Below are positions 35,523-46,292 of a stretch of 64,000 bases of DNA, piece after piece; positions within the stretch are counted from its first letter, which is position 1; each line of letters starts with the position of its first letter. The DNA comes from Clostridiales bacterium. GTDB taxonomy: Bacteria; Bacillota; Clostridia; Christensenellales; Borkfalkiaceae. Both the position numbers and the translations under genes were made by a program. The DNA lies in contig SVHN01000006.1 of the NCBI GenBank assembly GCA_015055805.1, forward strand, positions 40,046 to 104,045, written 5' to 3'. Below the pieces are notes generated by a model, which was not told where the DNA came from, ran no database searches, and worked only from the letters and a program-made list of their open reading frames with translations.

Positions 35523-38500
35523 TTGAGCAGTACAGCGAACAGAAACCGTAATAAAGATAAGAAACAGTCGATTATGACGAAGGAAACTTTGGGGGTAGTG
35601 CTAATTCTTTTTGCTACTCTCGCTTTGGTTTGCTTAATAACCCGTGAAACCTTGTTTTCACTTCCCGGTCAATACGTCAATGCATTTTTACTCGGTTGTT
35701 TCGGCGGCTTTGCTTACGCGGTTGTCGTGTGGGTTATTTTAATGGGCGTGCTTTTGATAACCGATAAAAAAATCGGTCTTTCCAAAAAGAGAAAATCATT
35801 AGTAACTTTATGTTTTGTGCTTCTCGCATTACTATCGCACGTCATTTCTATGCGCGCTTTAACCGCAACCGGCAGTCAAACAACTTACGGCGCGTACCTA
35901 TCCGAATCCTACCTTAGGGGTGCTGACGGAATATCCACGGCAACGGCTGGCGGATTGTTTACTGGTCTAGTAGCATACGTTTTTGCCGCGCTTTTAACCA
36001 ACGTTGGAAGTTACGTCGTTCTAGGCGTAAGCCTTGCAGTAAGTATATATTTCACCGTTTGTGATTTCTTAAAAGCCGACGGCGGAGTAAAGGCAATCGG
36101 CGCAAGGTTTAAGGGCGCGTTCGTTAAGTCCGAAAAAGAAAAGCCAGTACCTAGCGGCATAAAGATTGAAGGTGAAAAGGAATATCCCGTTCAAGACGCG
36201 GCGTTTACCGAGCCGAGAACGGTTACTAAACCTAAACTTTTCGTAAACAATCCCGACGACTTTGCAATGCGCACTAAGCGCGATATCGCAAAGGAAAAGG
36301 GCGAAGTGGCTATGAAGTTCGGGTTCTCTGACCACGGTCTTGGCGTCGTTAGTTCGGCGGTCGATAAACCTACTGCGGCAGCGCAACCGTCGCCGTCTTA
36401 TACCGACGAGTTTAAGAACAAACTCGACTATATAAAAACCCCTGCCGCTATAAACGTTGAAAAGATAGGCAGCAACAATTACTCTACGCCCAATCCTTAC
36501 GCGAAAAGGGAAGAGCAGACTACGTCCGTTTCCGATTACGTCAATAGCGTAGAAGAAAAAACCGTTCAGCCCGTAGAAGAAGAAATTCCACACCACGAAC
36601 ATAACGAAGAGATAGTATCCGACAGCGCGGAGAGCCACGCAAGATTTTTCGGCAATAGATACGCTCAGTTTGAAGAAGTGGATAAGGATATCGTCCCAGC
36701 GGTTGAGGCGGAAGAAGTGTTCCGTCCTGCGCCCGAAGTGGTTGAAGAAAAGGTTGAACAGACAATTCAGCCCGAACAGATAGCGGTTGAAGAAGAAAGA
36801 ACGATAGAAAGACAGGTTGAACCCGATATTACGATTGAAAGAAACGTTAGGGATCGTGGGTTTGATATACCCTTTATTGAAGAAAATCAAGAAGAAATAA
36901 TTCCCGATGCGGATATAGAACGCGATACCGCGCCTATTGAAGAACCCGAAGAAAAGCCAACCGATAGCGTTATAGGCTCGTCTAGGGTAAGGGGAATATT
37001 CTTCGGCGAAGAAGAAAGTGAAAAGCCGACCAACCAAGCCGAAGAAAAAACGGTAGAAGAAGAAAAAGAGCAACCACAGATAGGCTTTACTAGTAGAGTG
37101 GTTGCCGACGATAATCTCGGCGCGCGCCGTCGTATAGAGTTTAACGAAGAGCCGATAGCCGAAAAAGAGCCGGAACCGGAAATAGAAAAACCCAAAAAAC
37201 CCGCTCCGCCTATCAATAGAGAATATTTCCGTCCGCCGCTCGACCTTTTGGAAACGCACGCTCAGCCGGTAAACGCAGGCAAAGAAAATCACGAAGAAAG
37301 AATGGAAATTATCCAGCGTACTTTGGAAGAGTTCCACATCAGCGCAGTACCGCAAAGTTACGTTCAAGGTCCGTCTATAACTCGTTACGAGATCATGATG
37401 CCGGCGGGCATATCGGTTAAAAAAGTTCTAAACTACGACGACGACCTTAAAATGCGCCTAGCCGTTCGTGACGGCGTAAGAATTGAAGCACCTATCCCCG
37501 GCAAAAACTTGGTCGGTATTGAAGTTGCTAATAACGTCAAGGTTATGGTTGGACTTAAAGAAGTTATGGAAGGTCTTGCAGGTAAGAAGACTAAAGAGAG
37601 CGCGCTTATGTTTGCGCTTGGAAAGGATATAGTCGGCAATTCTATTAGCGACGACTTGACCAAAGGTCCGCACTACCTAATAGCAGGCGCGACGGGCTCT
37701 GGAAAGAGCGTTGCGCTACACGTTATGCTCGTGAGCTTGCTTATGAGATACAGCCCGGAAGAGTTGAAACTCGTACTCGTTGACCCCAAGAGCGTAGAGT
37801 TTAGAAAATACGAACATATTCCACACCTTTTAGTGGACGAAATCGTAACTGAACCTAAACGCGCGCTTACCCTTTTGCATTGGGCGTACGAAGAAACCAA
37901 CAGAAGAAACAATATGTTTACCGAGTGTGGCGGTATGATAAGCAATATTGAAGACTATAATTCGCAGATAGCAAGCGATACCGTTCCTAAACTTCCGAGA
38001 ATAGTTTTCGTTATAGACGAACTTGCCGACCTTATGGAAACGTGCAAGAAAGACCTAGAAGAAAAGATTAGAAGAATAGCGGCAAAGTCGCGTTCGGCAG
38101 GTATTCACCTTGTTCTTGCTACCCAACGTCCGTCAGTCGACGTCGTAACTGGTACGATTAAGGCTAACTTGCCGTCCAGAATTGCCCTTAAAGTTATGAA
38201 CTTTGCAGACTCTCAGACCATACTCGGTATGGCTGGTGCGGAAAAACTTTTGGGTAACGGCGATATGCTCTATAAAAACTCTACCATGAGTGATTTCGAG
38301 CGTTATCAAGGCGCGTATATAAGCGGTAGAGAAATAACGAATATAGTCAACTACATCAAAGAGCACAATGCTGCCTACTTTGACGACGACGTTCAAGAAT
38401 TCCTAGATAAGGAAACTAGACCTAAGCAAGAAGAAAACACGGCAGGTGCGGAAGAGAACGAAAGCAACGCAAACGAAGTCAGCGAATTGTTTAAGCAGGC

Positions 38501-38711
38501 GTTGTGGCTTGCGGTCAATTCGGGAACGGCGTCCATATCGCAGTTCCAACGCCGTTTCGGCATAGGCTACGCAAAAGCAGGCGGACTTATCGACAAAATG
38601 GAAAGAATGAAATTCGTTTCGGGCAACGAAGGCAGCAAGGCTAGAAGGGTTTTGATCACTAAGGAAGATTTTGAAAACCGTTTCGGCGCAGCACCCGACG
38701 ACGATTTTTAA
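35523..38711 (+). CDS. DNA translocase FtsK/SpoIIIE
   Basis: About 1062 residues, longer than Bacillus SpoIIIE (about 790). Four N-terminal membrane helices (about 20-185) are followed by a very long acidic, Glu/Pro-rich linker to about residue 590, which accounts for the length. The motor has Walker A GATGSGKSVALHVML near 722 and Walker B PRIVFVIDELADLM. The C-terminal gamma domain (SISQFQRRFGIGYAKAGGLID) reads KOPS-type DNA motifs. It pumps chromosomes through septa at division or sporulation. TTG 35523 is chosen for the GAGGTGG just before it; TTG 35499 lacks one. Confidence 0.93.
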   Translation: MSSTANRNRNKDKKQSIMTKETLGVVLILFATLALVCLITRETLFSLPGQYVNAFLLGCFGGFAYAVVVWVILMGVLLITDKKIGLSKKRKSLVTLCFVLLALLSHVISMRALTATGSQTTYGAYLSESYLRGADGISTATAGGLFTGLVAYVFAALLTNVGSYVVLGVSLAVSIYFTVCDFLKADGGVKAIGARFKGAFVKSEKEKPVPSGIKIEGEKEYPVQDAAFTEPRTVTKPKLFVNNPDDFAMRTKRDIAKEKGEVAMKFGFSDHGLGVVSSAVDKPTAAAQPSPSYTDEFKNKLDYIKTPAAINVEKIGSNNYSTPNPYAKREEQTTSVSDYVNSVEEKTVQPVEEEIPHHEHNEEIVSDSAESHARFFGNRYAQFEEVDKDIVPAVEAEEVFRPAPEVVEEKVEQTIQPEQIAVEEERTIERQVEPDITIERNVRDRGFDIPFIEENQEEIIPDADIERDTAPIEEPEEKPTDSVIGSSRVRGIFFGEEESEKPTNQAEEKTVEEEKEQPQIGFTSRVVADDNLGARRRIEFNEEPIAEKEPEPEIEKPKKPAPPINREYFRPPLDLLETHAQPVNAGKENHEERMEIIQRTLEEFHISAVPQSYVQGPSITRYEIMMPAGISVKKVLNYDDDLKMRLAVRDGVRIEAPIPGKNLVGIEVANNVKVMVGLKEVMEGLAGKKTKESALMFALGKDIVGNSISDDLTKGPHYLIAGATGSGKSVALHVMLVSLLMRYSPEELKLVLVDPKSVEFRKYEHIPHLLVDEIVTEPKRALTLLHWAYEETNRRNNMFTECGGMISNIEDYNSQIASDTVPKLPRIVFVIDELADLMETCKKDLEEKIRRIAAKSRSAGIHLVLATQRPSVDVVTGTIKANLPSRIALKVMNFADSQTILGMAGAEKLLGNGDMLYKNSTMSDFERYQGAYISGREITNIVNYIKEHNAAYFDDDVQEFLDKETRPKQEENTAGAEENESNANEVSELFKQALWLAVNSGTASISQFQRRFGIGYAKAGGLIDKMERMKFVSGNEGSKARRVLITKEDFENRFGAAPDDDF

Positions 38712-38720
38712 GGATTAGAA

Positions 38721-40037
38721 ATGGCACAAGAAAAGATTATAGGCGTCATTTCGCTTGGCTGTGATAAAAACAGGGTAGACACCGAGAAAATGCTTGCCGT
38801 CTTAAAGGATAGGCACGCATTGACTAGCGATATTGAACAGGCTCAAATTATTATAATCAATACCTGCGCGTTTTTAGAGAGCGCGAGAAAGGAAGCGATT
38901 GAAGAAATTCTTTCTGCTGCCCAACTAAAAAAACACGGCAGGGCGGAAAAACTTATAGTGACGGGGTGCTTGCCCCAAAAATTCGTCGGTGACCTTTACG
39001 ACGAACTCAACGAAGTAGACGCGTTTTTAGGTGTATCCGACTACGGTTTGTTGCTGGACGTTATAGATCGAATTTATTCGGGAGAAAGGGTGAACGCCGT
39101 TGGCGTACCCAGAGAAGAGAGCGGTAAAGCGCGTGTTTTGACAACTTCAAACTACGCCTACCTTAAAATTGCGGACGGCTGTTCAAACCATTGCACCTAC
39201 TGCCTTATACCGTATATCCGCGGCAAATACCGCTCTGTGCCTACGGACGACTTGATTTTAGAGGCGAAGGCGTTAGGGGATTTAAGCGAGCTTATTCTAG
39301 TCGCTCAAGATACCGCAAGATATGGCTGTGATTTGTCGGAAAAAACTTCGCTAGTGTCGCTTATAAAACGCCTTTCGGAACTGGACAACATCAAGGCTAT
39401 TCGTCTTTTATACTGCTATCCTGAAAACATTACCGAAGAACTTATACAAGAACTTAAAAACAATCCCAAACTGATTAAGTACATAGATATCCCCTTTCAA
39501 CACGCCGACGACAGGATCTTAAAACTTATGAACCGAAAGGGTACGGGTAAAGGATATCTTGAACTTATTAATCATTTAAAGTCTGAAGTCCAAGGCATTG
39601 CTATTCGTTCGACGTTTATAACGGGTTTCCCCACAGAAGACCAAACGGCGTTTGAAAATTTATGCGCGTTTATAGAGAACGCAAAACTATTTAACGCAGG
39701 GTTTTTTAAGTACAGTAGGGAAGACGGCACGGCGGCGGCAAGACTTGACGGGCAGATTGCGGCGTCAGTTAAGACTGCAAGACATAAAAAACTTTATTCG
39801 GTGCAGAAAAAAGTCGTTAAGGAAACCTTTAAAGGGTTAAAGGGCAAAACCTTTAAGGTGCTTGCCGAAGGCTTTGACGACAATATGCTTATGTACTACG
39901 GAAGAGCGTATTTTAATGCGCCCGATATAGACGGAAAGGTTTATTTCTTTTCGGCTGACGAAGTTAGTTACGGCGAATTTTACGACGTGAAAATAAAGAC
40001 GGCAACGGGTTACGACCTGTACGGAGAAAGATTATGA
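38721..40037 (+). CDS. rimO: Ribosomal protein S12 methylthiotransferase RimO
   Basis: 438 residues. This radical-SAM enzyme adds a methylthio group to an Asp of ribosomal protein S12. The N-terminal UPF0004 domain carries C14 (SLGCDKNRVD), C49 (NTCAF) and C83 (TGCLPQ) for the auxiliary cluster. The radical-SAM motif CSNHCTYCLIP is at about 154-161, and a C-terminal TRAM domain is present. SLGCDKNRVD separates RimO from MiaB. It overlaps pgsA by 4 bp. Confidence 0.96.
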   Translation: MAQEKIIGVISLGCDKNRVDTEKMLAVLKDRHALTSDIEQAQIIIINTCAFLESARKEAIEEILSAAQLKKHGRAEKLIVTGCLPQKFVGDLYDELNEVDAFLGVSDYGLLLDVIDRIYSGERVNAVGVPREESGKARVLTTSNYAYLKIADGCSNHCTYCLIPYIRGKYRSVPTDDLILEAKALGDLSELILVAQDTARYGCDLSEKTSLVSLIKRLSELDNIKAIRLLYCYPENITEELIQELKNNPKLIKYIDIPFQHADDRILKLMNRKGTGKGYLELINHLKSEVQGIAIRSTFITGFPTEDQTAFENLCAFIENAKLFNAGFFKYSREDGTAAARLDGQIAASVKTARHKKLYSVQKKVVKETFKGLKGKTFKVLAEGFDDNMLMYYGRAYFNAPDIDGKVYFFSADEVSYGEFYDVKIKTATGYDLYGERL

Positions 40038-40609
40038 ATTTACCAAACAAACTCACCATTTTAAGACTTATCATGATACCTGCTTTCGTGGCGGTGTTCT
40101 ACATAACGGCGATACCTTTTAACTATCTTATATCCGCAGTTATATTCATGCTAGCCGCGGCAACCGATTTTTTGGACGGATATATCGCAAGAAAGTATAA
40201 TCTAGTTACCGACCTCGGTAAATTTTTAGACCCTATTGCAGATAAGGTGTTGGTGTCCACCGCGCTTATAGTTATGCTACTTCCGTCGGGCGGAACGGTT
40301 ATTCTTCCTTTCTACGGCGCAATAGCGGTAGCTATAATTCTTGCAAGAGAACTAATCGTTAGCGGATTCCGCATGGTTGCGGCGTCAAAAGGCGCAGTTC
40401 TTGCTGCGGACTGGTCGGGAAAGATTAAAACTACTTTTCAAGACGTTGCAATCGTAGTGTTGCTTGCAGGCGCAAACTTAGTGCCGGGACTTTATAGCTG
40501 GCTAAATATCGTCGGCTTAGTGCTTTTAGCACTTGCAACACTTCTCACTATCGTTTCGGGTACGGAGTGTATAGTTAAAAACAGAGCGGTGTTAAAGGAT
40601 AATAAATGA
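40034..40609 (+). CDS. pgsA: CDP-diacylglycerol-glycerol-3-phosphate 3-phosphatidyltransferase
   Basis: 191 residues and about five membrane helices. The CDP-alcohol phosphotransferase motif DGYIARKYNLVTDLGKFLD (DGxxAR...G...D...D) is intact. The enzyme makes phosphatidylglycerol phosphate, the committed step toward PG and cardiolipin; the cardiolipin synthase gene at 44709 is a downstream step. It overlaps rimO and cinA by 4 bp each, so the genes are translationally coupled. Confidence 0.95.
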   Translation: MNLPNKLTILRLIMIPAFVAVFYITAIPFNYLISAVIFMLAAATDFLDGYIARKYNLVTDLGKFLDPIADKVLVSTALIVMLLPSGGTVILPFYGAIAVAIILARELIVSGFRMVAASKGAVLAADWSGKIKTTFQDVAIVVLLAGANLVPGLYSWLNIVGLVLLALATLLTIVSGTECIVKNRAVLKDNK

Positions 40610-41811
40610 AAACGGCAGTAATATTTTTCCGTTCGCCCGAAACGGAGTTTGACGGTGAATATATTTCAAACGCAATAGGCGCGTTCAGGAACGGCGGTGT
40701 AGACGTAGAAAATATTGCCATTATCCCCGATTCGGACGAGATGGCGTTCCGCCACAGAATGCAAGAGTTCAAAGATATGCACGACAATCTCGTGATTATA
40801 GACGGTGAAAATCACCCTTACGAACTAAGGGAAGTAATTGCTGAAAAGATGGACACCGTACTCGTTGAAAACGAGAACGCAAAGCGGTTTTTAGACGCAG
40901 TTTCTGCTAATGACGGCGTTGAATATTCCGACAATTACGCAACGTTACCTATCGACGCAACGGTCGTGCCAAACGTGCGTGGCGCGTATCAAGGCTATAT
41001 TCTCGATACTTCTGACGTTACCCTTACCGTGCTGCCTGCAAACATACCCGAATTAAAGGTTATGTGCGAAAAATACGTTATTCCTTACATTAAGGACAAG
41101 CACGGCATAAAGAGCAAAAGACTTATCCTAAAATATTTTGGCGACAGAAAAGTTTTGGAAAACACCCTTGATAGGGCAGGCAGAAACAACGCCGATATAG
41201 CAGTTAATTTGTCTGAAAAATGTGGCGATATTACCGTAGACGTGTTGTTTAAGGACGGCTACGACGAAAAACTTCGCGGTGAGTTTATAAGAACGGTCGT
41301 CGGTGAACTTAAAGACAATATTTACGCAGAGTTTGACACCACGCTAGGTGAAAGACTTTTTGATCTTCTAAAACTTAAAAACTTAAAACTTTCGGTTGCA
41401 GAGTCGTTTACGGGCGGAAGAGTTGTTTCAGAGATCATTAAAAATTCGGGTGCGTCAAACTACGTTGACGAAGGACTGGTTACCTACTCAAACCAAAGCA
41501 AGGTTTCTAGGCTTGGCGTAAAAGAAGAAGATTTATCTAAGCACGGCGCAGTCAGTTCTATGGTCGCTTACGAAATGGCGGCAGGACTTTTACGCGGCGG
41601 AAAGTGCGACGTGGCTATCGCGACAACTGGTATAGCAGGACCAAAGAGTGACGACACCGAAAAGCCCGTAGGACTAAACTTTATAGCAGTCGGTATGAAA
41701 GACGGAGTTCATACCTATCGTTACGCTTTAAAGGGCAGTAGAGAAGAAATAACCGAAACGGCAAAGAATACCGCGCTGTTTCTGGCAATAAAAAAATTAA
41801 AAAGTATATAA
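40606..41811 (+). CDS. cinA: CinA-family protein with degenerate N-terminal domain
   Basis: 401 residues. The C-terminal PncC domain (NMN deamidase) is well kept: LSVAESFTGGRVVSEIIKNSG (usual Cys of AESCTGG is Phe), GLVTYSNQSK, ATTGIAGPKSDDTEKPVG. The N-terminal MoaB/COG1058 half, normally an ADP-ribose pyrophosphatase, has lost recognisable motifs such as GGLGPTxDD. The middle domain (about 150-240) is present. Position between pgsA and recA is the classic cinA-recA arrangement. Confidence 0.85.
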   Translation: MKTAVIFFRSPETEFDGEYISNAIGAFRNGGVDVENIAIIPDSDEMAFRHRMQEFKDMHDNLVIIDGENHPYELREVIAEKMDTVLVENENAKRFLDAVSANDGVEYSDNYATLPIDATVVPNVRGAYQGYILDTSDVTLTVLPANIPELKVMCEKYVIPYIKDKHGIKSKRLILKYFGDRKVLENTLDRAGRNNADIAVNLSEKCGDITVDVLFKDGYDEKLRGEFIRTVVGELKDNIYAEFDTTLGERLFDLLKLKNLKLSVAESFTGGRVVSEIIKNSGASNYVDEGLVTYSNQSKVSRLGVKEEDLSKHGAVSSMVAYEMAAGLLRGGKCDVAIATTGIAGPKSDDTEKPVGLNFIAVGMKDGVHTYRYALKGSREEITETAKNTALFLAIKKLKSI

Positions 41812-41817
41812 GAGGAA

Positions 41818-42828
41818 ATGACAATGGACGAAACTAAATTGAAAGCACTCGACGGAGTGATGGCTCAGATCGAAAAACAATACGGCAAAGGCGCGATTAT
41901 GCGTCTTGGACAGACGGCGGCAGACGCTGGTATAGAAGTTTTGCCGACAGGCTGCTTATCGCTTGACCTTGCAATTGGTGTTGGCGGACTTCCGCGCGGA
42001 AGAATAATCGAAATATACGGACCTGAATCTTCGGGTAAAACCACCGTTGCGTTGCACGTTATAGCCGAAACGCAAAAGGCTGGCGGAATCGCTGCGTTCG
42101 TGGACGCAGAACACGCACTAGATCCCGTTTATGCAAAGAACTTAGGCGTAAACCTTGACGAACTTTACGTTTCTCAGCCCGATACCGGTGAACAGGCACT
42201 CGATATAACCGCGTCGCTCGTTTCAAGTAAAGCGGTTGACGTTATCGTCGTTGACTCGGTTGCTGCTCTTACGCCTAGAGCGGAAATAGAAGGTGATATG
42301 GGTGATTCTCACGTAGGTCTTCAAGCAAGGCTTATGAGCCAGGCACTCAGAAAACTTACCGCTATTACCAACAAATCAAAGACTTGTATTATCTTTATCA
42401 ACCAGTTGCGCGAAAAGGTTGGCGTAATGTTTGGTAACCCCGAAGTTACCGCAGGTGGTAAAGCACTTAAATTCTACGCAAGCGTTAGAATTGACGTTAG
42501 AAAATCAGACGCGCTCAAAGATAGCGACGGTGCTTATGGTAATCACACCAAAGCAAAAATCGTTAAAAATAAGGTCGCTCCGCCATTTAAGACGGCAGAG
42601 TTTGACATTATTTTCGGCAAGGGAATATCAAAAGGAAGTTGCCTTGTAGACTTAGGTTTAAGTTACGACGTTCTGCAAAAGAGCGGCTCGTGGTTCTCTT
42701 ATAACGGCGAAAAAATCGCGCAGGGTAGAGAAAAGGCGGTTGATTACTTGGAGAATAACGTTGAGGTCGCTGAAGAAATTAAAGCAAAAATTATGGACGC
42801 TTTCCATAATAAAGACAAGGAAAGTTAA
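41818..42828 (+). CDS. recA: Recombinase RecA
   Basis: 336 residues (334 if ATG 41824 is used, which has the better ribosome-site spacing and gives the usual MDE.. start). Walker [18 protein letters not shown]-contact and Walker B region [20 protein letters not shown], loop 1 [21 protein letters not shown], loop 2 [16 protein letters not shown]. RecA forms the strand-exchange filament and triggers SOS. The acidic C-terminal tail is short. It lies last in the ftsK operon, before an independent promoter for rny. Confidence 0.98.
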   Translation: MTMDETKLKALDGVMAQIEKQYGKGAIMRLGQTAADAGIEVLPTGCLSLDLAIGVGGLPRGRIIEIYGPESSGKTTVALHVIAETQKAGGIAAFVDAEHALDPVYAKNLGVNLDELYVSQPDTGEQALDITASLVSSKAVDVIVVDSVAALTPRAEIEGDMGDSHVGLQARLMSQALRKLTAITNKSKTCIIFINQLREKVGVMFGNPEVTAGGKALKFYASVRIDVRKSDALKDSDGAYGNHTKAKIVKNKVAPPFKTAEFDIIFGKGISKGSCLVDLGLSYDVLQKSGSWFSYNGEKIAQGREKAVDYLENNVEVAEEIKAKIMDAFHNKDKES

Positions 42829-42836
42829 TCAAAATA

Positions 42837-42865
42837 TTGACTTTTAATATAAATTAGTATACAAT
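42837..42865 (+). promoter_or_regulatory. Promoter of rny
   Basis: TTGACT (42837-42842) and TACAAT (42860-42865) with a 17-bp spacer. A small GC-rich hairpin (CGCCG / CGGCG) follows at about 42883-42899 in the leader, without a T run, so it is not a terminator. Confidence 0.65.
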
Positions 42866-42932
42866 ATAATGTAGATATTAGTGCGCCGGCGTTTTCGGCG
42901 TATTAGAAATAAAAACAGGAGGGCATAATACT

Positions 42933-44546
42933 ATGCAGAATTTTAATTACAGCTCCCTGTTCTTGGCGGCAGACGGCGTGCTCGTACCCGTACTTATCGG
43001 TGTGCTTGCGCTCGTCATCGGCTTATTAGTAAGCTTTTTTGTTACCAAAAAACTTTTAACGGATAAATACGAAAAAGAAAACGGCAACATTGAAGAGCAA
43101 CGCAACAGAATGCTCGACGACGTAAGGGAAGAAAGTAGAGCGATTAAAAAGGAAGCGTTATTAGAAGCGAAAGAACAGGAAATTAAGCTTCGCAACGAAT
43201 TTGAGCGCGAATCGAAAGAAAAGCGCGTAGAACTTCAGAGAATGGAAAACAGACTTAACCAAAAGGAAGAAACTCTGGAGAAGAAAGAAGAAAATCTTGC
43301 GAAGAGAAACGAAGAGACCACTAGACAGCAAAACGCGTTAAAGGCAAAGGAAGGGGAACTCGATAAAAAACTCGAAGACATTGCTGCTCAGCACGACAGA
43401 ATGCTTAAAGAGTTTGAAAAGATTTCTCAAATGAGTAGGGAAGAGGCTAAGCAACAGCTTATTCTCGCTATCACCGACGAGGCTAAGCGCGACGCGGCTG
43501 GTATGGTTAAAAACATTGAGGCAGAGGCGAGAGAGAACGGCGAAAGAAAAGCCAAAGAAATCGTTAGCCTTGCTATTCAAAAGTGCAGTACCGAACAGGC
43601 AACCGAAATTACCGTATCGGTAGTACCACTTCCCAGCGACGATATGAAAGCAAGAATTATCGGTAGGGAAGGAAGAAACATCAGAACCTTAGAAAACGCT
43701 ACGGGTATCGAACTTATCATTGACGATACACCGGAAGTTGTTATCGTATCAGGTTTTGACCCCGTAAGACGTGAAGTTGCAAGAATTGCGCTTGAAAAAC
43801 TTATTCAAGACGGAAGAATACACCCGGCAAGAATAGAAGAAACGGTTGAAAAGGTTAAGAAAGAACTTGATCAGCAGATAAAAGAGGCGGGGGAAGCGGC
43901 AATGTTCGAGTGTGGAATTTTTGGACTCCACCCCGAAATCGTAAAACTTTTAGGTCGCTTAAAATTCCGTACAAGTTACGGTCAGAACGTGCTTAAACAC
44001 TCGATAGAAGTATCGCACTTAGCCGGCGTTATGGCAACCGAACTCGGCGTGGACGTTGCGCTTGCAAAACGCGCAGGTCTTCTCCACGACCTTGGTAAAG
44101 CCGTTGACTTCGAGATTGAAGGAACGCATATGCAGATAGGTGGCGATCTTGCTAAAAAGTATAGGGAAAACCACAACGTCATCAACGCAATACTCGCTCA
44201 CCACGGCGACGTTGAACCAAAAACTATCGAAGCGGTACTCGTTCAAGCGGCAGACGCCATATCGGGTGCAAGACCTGGGGCAAGACGCGAAACGACCACC
44301 AACTATATCAAGAGATTGCAAAAACTTGAAGAGATATCTTCTGGGTTTAAGGGCGTTGAAAAATGCTATGCAATCCAAGCAGGTAGGGAAGTGCGCGTAA
44401 TGGTTAAACCCGAACAAGTAAATGATGCGCAGACCTTATTCTTAGCAAAAGAGATTGCAAAGAAGATTGAACAGGAAATGGAATATCCTGGTCAAATCAA
44501 GGTCAACGTCATAAGAGAGTGGCGCGCAACCGAATACGCAAAATAA
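42933..44546 (+). CDS. rny: Ribonuclease Y
   Basis: 537 residues. One N-terminal membrane helix (about 18-38) is followed by a long Glu/Lys/Arg coiled coil (about 45-190), a KH domain ([19 protein letters not shown]) and an HD domain ([26 protein letters not shown]). RNase Y is the membrane-tethered endonuclease that starts mRNA decay in Firmicutes. AGGAGG lies before the ATG. Its position directly after recA is standard in Clostridia. A terminator follows. Confidence 0.97.
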   Translation: MQNFNYSSLFLAADGVLVPVLIGVLALVIGLLVSFFVTKKLLTDKYEKENGNIEEQRNRMLDDVREESRAIKKEALLEAKEQEIKLRNEFERESKEKRVELQRMENRLNQKEETLEKKEENLAKRNEETTRQQNALKAKEGELDKKLEDIAAQHDRMLKEFEKISQMSREEAKQQLILAITDEAKRDAAGMVKNIEAEARENGERKAKEIVSLAIQKCSTEQATEITVSVVPLPSDDMKARIIGREGRNIRTLENATGIELIIDDTPEVVIVSGFDPVRREVARIALEKLIQDGRIHPARIEETVEKVKKELDQQIKEAGEAAMFECGIFGLHPEIVKLLGRLKFRTSYGQNVLKHSIEVSHLAGVMATELGVDVALAKRAGLLHDLGKAVDFEIEGTHMQIGGDLAKKYRENHNVINAILAHHGDVEPKTIEAVLVQAADAISGARPGARRETTTNYIKRLQKLEEISSGFKGVEKCYAIQAGREVRVMVKPEQVNDAQTLFLAKEIAKKIEQEMEYPGQIKVNVIREWRATEYAK

Positions 44547-44557
44547 ACTTTGATTAT

Positions 44558-44591
44558 AACCCCCGACAAAACAGTTGGGGGTTGTTTTTTT
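44558..44591 (+). terminator. Intrinsic terminator after rny
   Basis: AACCCCC (44558-44564) pairs with GGGGGTT (44577-44583), followed by G and seven T residues. Confidence 0.85.
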
Positions 44592-44708
44592 GATGTTTAC
44601 AAAATCTTAATTAAATTTAAATAATAATTCAATATTAAGGAAGTATAATAAATAACGTAGTGAAATAAAACCGACGGTAATATATTTGGTAAGCAAAGAA
44701 GGTTTGTC

Positions 44709-46274
44709 ATGAAGAAAAATATTGAGTATAAAGTTAAAGACAAAAAGGTCGTAAAAAAAATCAAATACATACCAGCAAGGTATATTTTTGCAATGCACGT
44801 ATCGGTTTTGGAAATCCTCGCCATAATCGCCGTGGTCATTGCGCTGTGCTATTTTGTGCCTTATTTTTATATCGCGGTATATCTAACTCAGGTTGCTTGC
44901 GTCATTAAGATACTATCGTCTGACGATAACCCCGACTATAAAGTGCCGTGGTTGTTTTTCGTTTTGGTTTTGCCCGTCATAGGCTTTATGCTATATTTGA
45001 TTTTTGCATCGAGAAAACTTAAAAAGAAATACGTTTGCAGATTGAAAGACTTATATAACACCACCTACGAAAAGGACGACGCTGAACTTTTAGCGAGATT
45101 GTCACAAGAAAACGTTACTGCCGCAAACCAAGCTAAAATGCTACTTAATATATCAGATGCGCATTTGTTTGAGCATACCAAAACCACCTATTTTCCAAGC
45201 GGTGAACAAATGCTGCCCGTTCTTCTTTCCGACCTTAAAAAAGCCGAGAAGTTTATATATATGGAATACTTCATTATTGAAGAAGGTGAGTTTTGGAACT
45301 CTATACTTGATGTTCTAAAAGAAAAGGCAAAACTAGGCGTGGAAATTAAGATCGTTTACGACGATATAGGCTGTATGACTACTTTACCGGGAAACTACTC
45401 AAAAAGATTGAAAGAGTTTGGAATACAGGCTACTACTTTCGCAAGGCTTAAAGGCGCGGCAGACGGAGAGTTTAACAATAGAAACCACCGCAAAATCACG
45501 GTAATTGACGGATATATAGGGTATACGGGTGGCGTCAATATTGCCGACGAGTATATAAACAAGAAAGAACGGTTTGGATACTGGAAAGATACTGCCGTAA
45601 GGTTAGAAGGTGAAGGGGTTTGGGATTTAACTAAACTATTCGTAATAGACTACGGCATAAACGTTAAATATATCCCCGAAAGCGTACACGACCTATATCC
45701 AAAAGTTACAGATAAAACCGACAACGGATACGTTATGCCGTTCGGTGACGGACCTAAACCATTGTATCAGCGTGGTGTAGGAAAAAGCGTTATTCAAAGT
45801 ATGCTGTCCGCGGCTAATGAATACGTGTATATTACTACGCCCTACCTTATTATAGATAACGACTTGTGTCAAGACATAGAAAATACCGCTATGCGCGGCG
45901 TGGACGTAAGAATTATAGTGCCGAGTATTCCCGACAAAAAAATCGTTTATGAAATGACCAGAAGTTTTTATAATAGGCTTATGAGCGCAGGCGTAAAGAT
46001 TTACGAGTATACGCCAGGGTTTGTTCATGCTAAAACATATTTAGTTGACGATAAATACGCAATGGTCGGGACGATAAACCTAGATTATAGAAGTCTTGTC
46101 CATCACTTTGAAAACGGCGTTTGGTTATACGATAACGACTGTATTGCCGTTATAAGAAAGGACTTAGACGATACTTTAAGTAAATCCGAACTAGTTACCG
46201 AAGAAATGAAAAAAGCAGGAATATTCAAACGTTTTTTAAGGGCAACGCTAAGAGTTTTTGCACCATTATTATAA
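44709..46274 (+). CDS. cls: Cardiolipin synthase (phospholipase D family)
   Basis: 521 residues. Two to three N-terminal membrane helices (about 28-100, including YFVPYFYIAVYLTQV and WLFFVLVLPVIGFMLYLIF) precede two phospholipase-D catalytic halves with HKD motifs: NRNHRKITVIDGYIGYTGG and VHAKTYLVDDKYAMVGTINLD. The enzyme joins two phosphatidylglycerols into cardiolipin. It stands alone with its own leader; TATAAT at 44644-44649 may be the -10, but no clear -35 is seen. It ends at a terminator. Confidence 0.94.
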   Translation: MKKNIEYKVKDKKVVKKIKYIPARYIFAMHVSVLEILAIIAVVIALCYFVPYFYIAVYLTQVACVIKILSSDDNPDYKVPWLFFVLVLPVIGFMLYLIFASRKLKKKYVCRLKDLYNTTYEKDDAELLARLSQENVTAANQAKMLLNISDAHLFEHTKTTYFPSGEQMLPVLLSDLKKAEKFIYMEYFIIEEGEFWNSILDVLKEKAKLGVEIKIVYDDIGCMTTLPGNYSKRLKEFGIQATTFARLKGAADGEFNNRNHRKITVIDGYIGYTGGVNIADEYINKKERFGYWKDTAVRLEGEGVWDLTKLFVIDYGINVKYIPESVHDLYPKVTDKTDNGYVMPFGDGPKPLYQRGVGKSVIQSMLSAANEYVYITTPYLIIDNDLCQDIENTAMRGVDVRIIVPSIPDKKIVYEMTRSFYNRLMSAGVKIYEYTPGFVHAKTYLVDDKYAMVGTINLDYRSLVHHFENGVWLYDNDCIAVIRKDLDDTLSKSELVTEEMKKAGIFKRFLRATLRVFAPLL

Positions 46275-46292
46275 AAGTGAGCATACTAATAA

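Noticed and set aside
36069..37367. A 432-codon open frame on the minus strand opposite ftsK
   Set aside because: It is the antisense of the acidic linker of FtsK, is Phe/Arg-rich and has no family features; the low-complexity GAA-rich sense strand explains its length.
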